Assembly (NCBI GenBank): GCA_964457405.1
Contig: CAYWEP010000011.1
Location: 1 to 22,294, forward strand
DNA length: 22,294 nucleotides
Direction of reading: 5' to 3'
Source: CAYWEP01 sp964457405
GTDB lineage: Bacteria; Patescibacteriota; Microgenomatia; Levybacterales; UBA12049
Shown here: positions 6,922 through 12,725 of the stretch, piece after piece
How positions within the stretch are numbered: position 1 is the first letter of the stretch
How the letters are laid out: each line of letters opens with the position of its first letter
The notes under the pieces: model-generated
The model's input: the letters and a program-made list of their open reading frames with translations, nothing else
The model's database searches: none
What the model was told of the DNA's origin: nothing
Program-made: the position numbers and the translations under genes

Positions 6922-6976
6922 TTGATGTGAGAAGTTTGATGTGCGAAGCTGGAGATTTGAAGTGGGAAGTGTGATA
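6922..6976. repeat. GTGAGAAGT-type repeat tract
   Basis: Variants of GATGTGAGAAGTTTGATGTG fill the spacer between atpC and the four-helix-bundle gene. GTGAGAAGTTTGA at 6927-6939 is identical to 1273-1285, and GATGTGAGAAGT at 6924-6935 to 1304-1315. Confidence 0.75.
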
Positions 6977-6984
6977 ATAGATCC

Positions 6985-7340
6985 GTGATAAGAAGCTTTC
7001 TTGATTTGGATGTGTACAAGGAATCATTCCAGCTCTCGCTGGATGTTGATGAATTATTAAAAACATTTCCAAGAAATGAGGAGTTTCTTCTAACAGATCA
7101 GTCAAAACGTGCCTCTCGAGCAATTCCAGCCTTGATAGCTGAAGGCTATGCCAAACGTGAAACAATAGCATTCTTCAAGAAATTCTTAAGAGATGCGATC
7201 GGTGAGGCAAACGAAATGATCAATCATGTTGCGTTTGCAAAGGCGAAAGGATATATCAAACCCGAAAAGGCAGATGAGCTTATTGAGCGATACCATGTGG
7301 TTGGCAAGAAGCTAACTCGTTTAAAAGAAAAGTGGATTAA
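6985..7340 (+). CDS. Four-helix-bundle (bS23/IVS-type) protein, 3' end lost in gap
   Basis: About 118 residues are visible before the run of N. The start is GTG 6985, giving the family's typical opening I-R-S-F-L-D-L-D-V-Y-K-E-S-F-Q-L-S. The rest is four amphipathic helices with the conserved Q-S-K-R-A-S-R-A-I-P-A-L-I-A-E-G pattern near residues 39-54. Proteins of this family are encoded in intervening sequences of 23S rRNA in some bacteria and scattered elsewhere in others. Their molecular role is not settled. The length is nearly complete for the family (about 120), so only a few residues should be missing. It follows the ATPase operon behind a repeat tract and is probably not functionally part of it. 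Confidence 0.85.
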
Positions 7341-7440
7341 NNNNNNNNNNNNNNNNNNNNNNNNNNNNNNNNNNNNNNNNNNNNNNNNNNNNNNNNNNNN
7401 NNNNNNNNNNNNNNNNNNNNNNNNNNNNNNNNNNNNNNNN
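7341..7440. other. Assembly gap (100 N)
   Basis: Exactly 100 N, the usual placeholder for a gap of unknown length. It falls at the 3' end of a four-helix-bundle gene. The sequence after it (7441-7521) holds no gene and no clear promoter. Confidence 0.98.
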
Positions 7441-7521
7441 TTTGTTACTTTGTTAGTAGATACTAGTTATATTGATGTTCAATGTAACTAGATTGACCCT
7501 TAAAAAATCACTCCTGAGCCT

Positions 7522-7734
7522 ATGGCTGAACAAAATATATCAATCCACAATCTACCTGATCTATTAACTGTTCGAGAGGTTGCTCAAGTCCTTCGCGTCT
7601 CTCCCCTCACGATAAAGCGGTGGGGCAAAAGGGGTAAACTGCCCGCAATCCGCATCAATTCGCGGGGAGACAGACGATATAAAAAAGAAGCGGTCCTCTG
7701 GCTCCTTGGGATGCAACAAAAGAGCGAAATGTAA
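7522..7734 (+). CDS. Small MerR/excisionase-type HTH protein
   Basis: 70 residues: L-L-T-V-R-E-V-A-Q-V-L-R-V-S at 14-27, then T-I-K-R-W-G-K-R-G-K-L-P-A-I-R-I and D-R-R-Y-K-K-E-A-V-L-W-L. This is a complete HTH_17/excisionase-like domain with wing and no extra domain. Such proteins act as excisionases, antitoxins or small regulators. It is similar in design to the partial HTH at the left edge (shared L-R/K-V-S, R-W-x-K-R-G-x-L and R-R-Y). No partner recombinase is seen in the window. It meets the minus-strand GxxExxY gene tail to tail, with five bases between them. Confidence 0.82.
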   Translation: MAEQNISIHNLPDLLTVREVAQVLRVSPLTIKRWGKRGKLPAIRINSRGDRRYKKEAVLWLLGMQQKSEM

Positions 7735-7739
7735 GATTT

Positions 7740-8177
7740 TCACTGATTGCGGACTGATCTTCGCGGATTATTTGTCCAAATCAATCTTCTAATATAGAGT
7801 TTTGGTGTACCAAAGTTCACCAGTAATCCAAGCTTAAACCCAGTTGTTTTAAGATAATGCAGTAACTGATCCTCAAAAGAGCTTGGCATATAGTCTAATG
7901 CTTTTATCTCAATAATAATCTTCTGATCTATAACAAAATCAGGCCGATACTTTCCAACAACCTCGTCTTTATACTTGACTGCTAAATCTACTTCTTGTTT
8001 ATGGGGCAGGTTTATAGAATGCAGTTCTTTTCCTAATGCTTTTTGATAAACTTGCTCTTTATGCCCAAAACCAAGTTCATTGTAGACATTGAAGATCGCT
8101 CCCCTTACACGATAAGTCAGATCTGCATATAAAAGATCCGTGGAAATCCGTTTTCTATCGGTGGAAATCATTGTCAT
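7740..8177 (-). CDS. GxxExxY protein (PD-(D/E)XK-like fold)
   Basis: 145 residues. The name-giving motif is G38-H-K-E41-Q-V-Y44. A nuclease-like core follows, with R-P-D80-F-V-I and I-E90-I-K92, matching the D...ExK arrangement of PD-(D/E)XK enzymes, then Q104-L-L-H-Y-L-K and G-L-L-V-N-F-G. The family is common in Patescibacteria, Bacteroidetes and cyanobacteria. Its function has not been established; a nuclease role is inferred from the fold. The ATG at 8177 overlaps the galT stop (ATGA), but Met3 is an alternative start. Both ends are low complexity: I-S-T-D-R-K-R-I-S-T-D and N-N-P-R-R-S-V-R-N-Q come from short ATCCG/GGAAATC words, as if the gene arrived with repeat borders. Confidence 0.85.
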   Translation of the reverse strand: MTMISTDRKRISTDLLYADLTYRVRGAIFNVYNELGFGHKEQVYQKALGKELHSINLPHKQEVDLAVKYKDEVVGKYRPDFVIDQKIIIEIKALDYMPSSFEDQLLHYLKTTGFKLGLLVNFGTPKLYIRRLIWTNNPRRSVRNQ

Positions 8178-9223
8178 ACTGACCGGTGGTACTCAGCCTG
8201 GTGTTGAATCCTGATCTTCTCCTCATCAGGATGGGCAAAATGCTCTTTGATAAAAAAGAGCGTATCCTCCGGGTCTTGGGTATTCACAAAGATGCCTGTG
8301 CCTATTTCAAAGCCGCCAAGGCGCTTAAGACGCGGGATCAGACGCAGATACCAGTCCCCGCCTGGATAGATGTAGAAGTTATAGGGAAATTCGTGGCCGT
8401 GGCGAAGGTCAAAAATACGGATAAGCTGGTTGAGCGTACCAGCAAGATCGTTTATTTCATCATCCGTGATCTCTCCGAATGCCCGTCCCCTGTTTTTTGG
8501 CGCTACCCACACCTCATCGGGCCACTGGGAGGTTTTGGGGCAGAAAAGATACAAGTGCTCAGTCTCGACCATTGGCGATTGTGTTTCTCCTTTTTGTCTG
8601 GCGGAGCCAGATATCGTCTCAGCGGAGCGAGATCCTTTGCTTCGCAGGACTCCGCGGAACTGCATATCTTCTCGTGTTTGCGGAATAGGAGCAAAGCCAA
8701 CTGATGCGAATGGGTCAAGACGCGGAATATCCATCTTTACGTCAAACGGCACAACTGCAAGCTGCGTATGCGGGTGCGGCAGGCTCTCACCCGCCATTTC
8801 GCCTCTGTTGTGAAAAATATATACCTCGCCCTTTTTTTGATGTGCTTTGTATCTGGTCCGATATACTTTAAGGATGAGGTCGACGTGGGAGACGGGAAGC
8901 TCGCCGAAGTTGGCATGGTGGTCTGGAGAATGAATAATGACTTCGTGGATTGGAGCGAAGGGAAAGCGGTTGTTGAGGACGCGAACCTGCCAATCCGCTC
9001 TATTGTCATTTCGAGGTGAAGCCGAGAAATCCCCAGGGGATCTCTCACTTGCGTTCGAGATGACAGGTACTCTATATACTTCCTCCTCGTCCCCCTCCCT
9101 CCCCGGACAGAAAGGGCAGACAGGCTCTGTACCATCGGCTACATCGGGTCGCTTTGCCCGCCTCGGCGCCAAGATTACCCAATTATGGAAGACAGGATTT
9201 TTGAGGAACTGAAAATCGCTCAT
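8174..9223 (-). CDS. galT: Galactose-1-phosphate uridylyltransferase with two repeat insertions
   Basis: 349 residues from ATG 9223 (an earlier start at 9268 lies in repeat tract). It transfers UMP between UDP-glucose and galactose-1-phosphate (Leloir pathway), or acts as a related nucleotidyltransferase. It shows C36-P-F-C39-P-G (metal site), V-R-V-L-N-N-R-F-P, H-E-V-I-I-H-S-P-D-H-H, and the active-site P-H150-P-H152-T-Q-L, where His152 is the nucleotide-bound catalytic residue. The C-terminal half keeps L-I-P-R-L and G-G-F-E-I-G-T-G-I-F-V-N. Two segments do not look like the family: residues 55-75 (I-S-N-A-S-E-R-S-P-G-D-F...) and about 193-216 (R-S-K-G-S-R-S-A-E-T-I-S-G-S-A-R). Each is encoded by a palindromic repeat inserted in frame. 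Catalytic residues are untouched, so activity is likely kept. Confidence 0.9.
   Translation of the reverse strand: MSDFQFLKNPVFHNWVILAPRRAKRPDVADGTEPVCPFCPGREGDEEEVYRVPVISNASERSPGDFSASPRNDNRADWQVRVLNNRFPFAPIHEVIIHSPDHHANFGELPVSHVDLILKVYRTRYKAHQKKGEVYIFHNRGEMAGESLPHPHTQLAVVPFDVKMDIPRLDPFASVGFAPIPQTREDMQFRGVLRSKGSRSAETISGSARQKGETQSPMVETEHLYLFCPKTSQWPDEVWVAPKNRGRAFGEITDDEINDLAGTLNQLIRIFDLRHGHEFPYNFYIYPGGDWYLRLIPRLKRLGGFEIGTGIFVNTQDPEDTLFFIKEHFAHPDEEKIRIQHQAEYHRSV
8597..8632. repeat. Twin-hairpin element inside galT
   Basis: TCTGGC-GGA-GCCAGA (8597-8611) is followed by TCTCaGC-GGA-GCGAGA (8617-8632). The same pair of stems, in the other order, lies at 15592-15621; both are preceded by TTG just before TCT. 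It is read in frame within galT. Confidence 0.7.
9004..9065. repeat. TGTCAT...ATGACA palindromic element inside galT
   Basis: The ends TGTCATTTCGA (9004-9014) and TCGAGATGACA (9055-9065) are inverted with one mismatch. The interior reads like the widespread bacterial CGAGAAATCCCC/GGGATCTC repeat. It encodes galT residues of about 55-75 in frame. Relatives lie at 13304-13340, 20136-20209 and 21758-21816. Confidence 0.8.
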
Positions 9224-9227
9224 AAAG

Positions 9228-9320
9228 AGAATTTCAAATAAGTACCAATTTCGAATTTCTAATTTCAAATATATTGGAAATTGGATATTTGAAATTTGAT
9301 ATTTGAAATTTGAAATTATT
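9228..9320. repeat. ATTTGAAATTTG-type repeat tract
   Basis: About ten variants of ATTTGAAA, ATTTCAAAT and TTGGATATTTGA fill the space between galT and the LytR_C gene. The last word (AAATTATTTG) supplies the TAA stop of the LytR_C gene. The same word supplies the stop of the four-helix-bundle gene at 15855. Confidence 0.8.
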
Positions 9321-10182
9321 TGTCTGCGTAGTCTTTGCCGAGTATGACGAGAATATCTGCGTCTGGCTCCTCTTCGCCTTCAGGGAGAGAGGCCACCGTA
9401 GCGCTGAGTGCTTGTGCGACTGCTTTACCCTGCTCTGATGTTCCGCTCAAAACAATAATAATCGTTTCTGCATAATCTTTCCTGGCGTTTCCCCTTGAGA
9501 CAACCTCTATGAGGACTCCTTTGTCCGTAAGGTCTTTTTCTGCTTGTCTAGTTAAGCCATTCGTCTTTGTACCATTGACCAGCGCGATTTTGAGAGGTTG
9601 CGCAATGCTTGGGCTTGGCGATGCAGTTGGCGTGAGCGAAGCCAGGTTCTGGATAGTACCTGGCGAAGCCGCGTTTGACGCGGCACCTGCGACTTTTGGC
9701 GCAGGGGTGGCGGTGGTACTCAGTGCCACCGGCCCAACTTCAATGATTTTTCCTGACGTTGGTCTATAGAGAATAGCTCTCTTTGCTTGCTGGTAGATAA
9801 GGACTTTATCACCGTTTTGTGCACGTGTAAAAAACTGCTGATTTTGTAGCTTATTCACGTCTGTCACTGTTGCAACAGTTGGCGATTCACCTTTCGGCAG
9901 CTCAAGGAGCTTTCCTATTTGCTCAACGAGCGTTTGCGCCTCATTTGCTGGCGTAGTTGTCTTCTGTTTTACTGTGTAGAGGTAATATCCTCCCCCAGCC
10001 AGGACTACGATAAACAAAACCACAACCGGTAGAATAAACGTAAGCTTTGTCAATCTGAAGTGTTCACCCGTCATGTCTTTAACTGTCACTTCTTCTGCTG
10101 CAACAACAATCGGCTGCTCTAATTTCTCTTCTGTTTTTTTTACTACACGCCTTTTCTTCTTTGCTGCCATAGCTCTTTTCAT
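9316..10182 (-). CDS. Membrane-anchored LytR C-terminal domain protein
   Basis: 288 residues from ATG 10182 (an ATG three bases earlier is also possible), behind GAGGGG at 10194-10189. The first 45 residues are cytoplasmic and Lys-rich, followed by one membrane helix (about 47-70). Residues 105-150 are a compact domain with N-G-D-K-V-L-I-Y and A-I-L-Y-R-P-T-S-G-K-I-I-E-V. A Thr/Ala/Pro linker (152-195) follows, then a LytR_C domain (197-285; I-A-L-V-N-G-T-K-T-N-G-L ... I-I-I-V-L-S-G ... D-I-L-V-I-L-G). No catalytic LytR-CpsA-Psr domain is present. It probably sits at the cell surface and binds a wall or surface polymer. The linker contains A-S-N-A-A-S, encoded by a 20-bp sequence shared with another surface-protein gene (21704-21723). 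Confidence 0.82.
   Translation of the reverse strand: MKRAMAAKKKRRVVKKTEEKLEQPIVVAAEEVTVKDMTGEHFRLTKLTFILPVVVLFIVVLAGGGYYLYTVKQKTTTPANEAQTLVEQIGKLLELPKGESPTVATVTDVNKLQNQQFFTRAQNGDKVLIYQQAKRAILYRPTSGKIIEVGPVALSTTATPAPKVAGAASNAASPGTIQNLASLTPTASPSPSIAQPLKIALVNGTKTNGLTRQAEKDLTDKGVLIEVVSRGNARKDYAETIIIVLSGTSEQGKAVAQALSATVASLPEGEEEPDADILVILGKDYADK
9663..9682. repeat. 20-bp exact repeat (copy 1)
   Basis: The 20 bases beginning GCGAAGCCGCGTT are identical to 21704-21723. The copy contains the palindrome CCGCGT-TTG-ACGCGG (9669-9683). It encodes A-S-N-A-A-S in the linker of the LytR_C protein. Confidence 0.85.
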
Positions 10183-10231
10183 CATATACCCCTCTGCTTT
10201 CAAAATGCAAATAAGTATAATGCCTAACGGA

Positions 10232-10300
10232 GCCCTCCTTCGCTAAAGCTACGGAAGGGCAAGGCAATATTTGACTTGTACCTCCGAAGCCCTATAGGGC
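10232..10300. repeat. CTTCGCTAAAGCTACGG element and neighbouring palindrome
   Basis: The 280-base gap between the divergent genes at 10182 and 10465 holds GCCCTCCTTCG...CGGAAGGGC (10232-10260, imperfect inverted repeat around CTAAAGCTA) and the perfect 12-bp palindrome GCCCTATAGGGC (10289-10300), followed by another ACTACGG word (10312-10318). They lie upstream of both genes, so they could be regulatory or simply another repeat family. Confidence 0.6.
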
Positions 10301-10402
10301 GAAGGGGTAAAACTACGGTAGGTATATACCAAATTTTTGCAAAATGATTGCGTAGTGGTATAGAGGATTCTTTGAAACCGAGTCAAGGTAGGCTTTGTGT
10401 CC

Positions 10403-10431
10403 TTGACAATAACAATAATCTATCATACTAT
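10403..10431 (+). promoter_or_regulatory. Near-consensus sigma70 promoter
   Basis: TTGACA (10403-10408), a 17-base spacer, and TACTAT (10426-10431). Predicted start of transcription near 10438, giving a leader of about 27 bases to ATG 10465. TCAAGG (10383-10388) and CCTTGA (10401-10406) form an inverted repeat that overlaps the -35 and may be an operator. Confidence 0.7.
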
Positions 10432-10464
10432 GTGATATAAATGGTAGTAGTTGTAGTACATGTC

Positions 10465-12360
10465 ATGAGAAAGTTGCTGCCCGTTTTCGTATTGGTTTTC
10501 GCATGCTTTGTGCTTTTCTCCCCTATCCAGAAAGTAAGCGCCCTCTCAAATGTTACGAAAATCTCAAATTCATCAACTGATGTCGTCTTCCCGCAAATTG
10601 TTGCTGACAACAATGGCTATTTACACGTTACGTGGATGGACGTTGTACCAAATACCATCTGGGCAGGGTATGCCAATCCGGGGATCTTTTACTCCCGCTG
10701 GAACGGCGATACCTGGTCAACGCCTTTGAAGATTTCTGACAATACTGGCTTTGCTGAAATTCCGGGCATCGCTGTTGATAGCAGCAATACTGTCCATGTT
10801 GTCTGGGATGATGAGACGTATGCAGGCGATTCTCTTTCAAGTGTTGTGTACAAAACAAGAAGCGCAACCGGCACATGGTCTGCTATCGAAACACTGGCCC
10901 GTCCCACAGGCACACTTGTCGCATTCTTCTCAAAAATTGCAGTGAATAGTAGTGGTGAACCCAATGTCTTCTACACTGCCAATACTGATGGTTACAAGGA
11001 TTCTATCTACTGGACGAAAAAAGTTTCAGGCTCTTGGTCAACGCCTGAACTTGTTTCTAAAAATGCGTCAGATCAGAACATCATCGATTCACAGTGGGCC
11101 GATGTACGCCAAGATACTGCTGGCAACATCCACTTAATCTACTGGTCCTTCAGTCAGGGCGTTTTCTACCGCAAATTATCAGCGGGGGTATGGTCAACGC
11201 CCTTTCAGGTAAGTACATCTGGGAATATAGAAAGTATTCGCTTGGGTGTCACGCCAGGTGGCGAAGTCTTTGTCGCATGGTATCAGATTTTTGACACCAG
11301 CATCAATGTTCGTTGGACAGTAAGTGGCGTCTGGCAAACAGCAACCGTACTCACCAACCTCGGCCAGCGGTCCTTCGTGGGTTTGCCGATCATGGGTGTA
11401 ACAACAGATAGTAAAGAACGGGCACATGTCGGGTGGGGTGAGAAAGATGCAGTGGATGGATTGATTGATCTGAAGTACCGATCCTTCGTCTCAGGCGTCT
11501 GGGGACCGGCGAGAGATGTTGATCTTGATAATAATGATGCTGATTCGCCCTTTGTGTATCCTGATAAATGGGACAACCAGCACTTCTCCTGGGCTGAGAA
11601 AAATCCGACGAATGGTCGCTGGGAGCTGATGTATCGCGTGGCTGAAGGGACTATTCAAACCATTGGCGCTTCGGGAGGAACGATAACAGCCAACCCAGGC
11701 GGCACCACCTATGCGAAGCTGACTATCCCATCAGGTGCATTATCTTCCAATACGGAAATAGGTTTGCAGATTGGGCCGGTTCCTGAGAATGTTGACCCAA
11801 CGCAAGTAACCATCCCCCGCGCCTTTACCTACCGGCCGCATGGCTTAACCTTCGCAAGCCCTGCGACGACGGATATCTTTTATACCGATGCGGAAATTGG
11901 CGCTGCGGATGAGCGACAATTTAAAGCCTGGCTCTGGGATTCACAGACAGCTACCTGGAGCGCCCAAGCAACCAAAAATTTCGCGGCGCAAAATAAAATA
12001 CAAGTTGACCTTACCCATTTTTCTCTCTATGGCATCTCGACACCGATTGTCAAAACAACATTTATCAAACCCCAAGCAGAGACGCGTGATGCGAACGTTG
12101 ATTACGAATTCGCCATGGTCTATGCAGACGGTTCACAGATCCTCCCCATTCAGACACCTGAGGAACTGCGCGTTACGATAAAAGACAGTAACGGCAATAC
12201 CATTGACAGTCACAATTTCACTGATCGGGGTGTGCAGAAAAATAGTAATGGCAATTATGAAGGGAGTCTGATTCTCAAAGGTAGAAAAGACAGTTCGTAT
12301 ACGATTGAAGTATACCTCGTCGGCAATCGCGTTGGTTCACAGACCTTTTCCTGGCGCTAA
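10465..12360 (+). CDS. Exported beta-propeller protein with ZU5-like domain
   Basis: 631 residues from ATG 10465 (ATG 10441 would be almost leaderless). A signal peptide of about 28 residues (M-R-K-L-L-P-V-F-V-L-V-F-A ... V-S-A) comes first. The next 390 residues hold six sialidase-like repeats recognisable by W-S-T-P-x-x-I-S variants (D-T-W-S-T-P, G-T-W-S-A-I, G-S-W-S-T-P, G-V-W-S-T-P, G-V-W-Q-T-A, G-V-W-G-P-A), suggesting a six-bladed propeller. No sialidase Arg triad or Asp-box set was recognised, so a binding role is likelier than an enzyme. It is followed by a ZU5-like domain (G-A-S-G-G-T-I-T ... L-T-I-P-S-G-A-L) that ends at T-H518-F519-S520-L-Y, then an Ig-like C-terminal part. No membrane anchor is seen. 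Confidence 0.8.
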   Translation: MRKLLPVFVLVFACFVLFSPIQKVSALSNVTKISNSSTDVVFPQIVADNNGYLHVTWMDVVPNTIWAGYANPGIFYSRWNGDTWSTPLKISDNTGFAEIPGIAVDSSNTVHVVWDDETYAGDSLSSVVYKTRSATGTWSAIETLARPTGTLVAFFSKIAVNSSGEPNVFYTANTDGYKDSIYWTKKVSGSWSTPELVSKNASDQNIIDSQWADVRQDTAGNIHLIYWSFSQGVFYRKLSAGVWSTPFQVSTSGNIESIRLGVTPGGEVFVAWYQIFDTSINVRWTVSGVWQTATVLTNLGQRSFVGLPIMGVTTDSKERAHVGWGEKDAVDGLIDLKYRSFVSGVWGPARDVDLDNNDADSPFVYPDKWDNQHFSWAEKNPTNGRWELMYRVAEGTIQTIGASGGTITANPGGTTYAKLTIPSGALSSNTEIGLQIGPVPENVDPTQVTIPRAFTYRPHGLTFASPATTDIFYTDAEIGAADERQFKAWLWDSQTATWSAQATKNFAAQNKIQVDLTHFSLYGISTPIVKTTFIKPQAETRDANVDYEFAMVYADGSQILPIQTPEELRVTIKDSNGNTIDSHNFTDRGVQKNSNGNYEGSLILKGRKDSSYTIEVYLVGNRVGSQTFSWR

Positions 12361-12371
12361 AAGCCCTAGCT

Positions 12372-12725
12372 ATGACGACTGCCCAGTCAACAAAATGGTA
12401 TAAACGACGCGTCCATCCCGGCATTCTTCTGGGAATTTTTGTCCTTGAGATGACGCTAACAGGGTATCTTATATTTTTCTTTTATAAAATGCGCGTACTC
12501 AACAGTACTTTGACTGCTCAGGTAATAAGTAGTAGCGAGCTTATTACGCAGAAAGTAGAGGATTGTTTTCGTCTTCCTTTTGAGGAGAGAGAAGCGTGCG
12601 CAGAAGAGGTTGGGCGAAGTATTGCGATTCTCTTTCCTTCACCACAAGAGCAGATACGTGAGTGCATGAAATTTCGGCCGGTTTTTGTCCGCTACTGCCA
12701 AAAGGGCCTAGGGTATTTTCCTTAA
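12372..12725 (+). CDS. One-pass membrane protein with twin Cx10C motif
   Basis: 117 residues; family not recognised. The N terminus is basic (K-W-Y-K-R-R), followed by one membrane helix (about 17-39), so the C-terminal part should lie outside. That part is predicted helical and has only four cysteines, at 65, 76, 98 and 109. They form two C-x10-C pairs 21 residues apart, the pattern of a disulfide-locked helical hairpin. It starts 11 bases after the propeller gene and is probably in the same transcript, so it may help fold or hold that exported protein. Its last 18 bases overlap the 3' end of the opposite-strand TPR gene. Confidence 0.7.
   Translation: MTTAQSTKWYKRRVHPGILLGIFVLEMTLTGYLIFFFYKMRVLNSTLTAQVISSSELITQKVEDCFRLPFEEREACAEEVGRSIAILFPSPQEQIRECMKFRPVFVRYCQKGLGYFP

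Noticed and set aside
7341..7440. Apparent continuous reading frame through the N run to 7491
   Set aside because: The gap length is a placeholder, so the frame across it has no meaning; the gene is given as ending at the gap.
8186..8813. Long plus-strand open frames opposite galT
   Set aside because: galT on the minus strand has clear family motifs throughout; the plus-strand frames show none and are shadows.
10441..10464. ATG 10441 as start of the propeller gene
   Set aside because: It lies three bases after the predicted transcription start; ATG 10465 gives a standard signal peptide and a normal leader.
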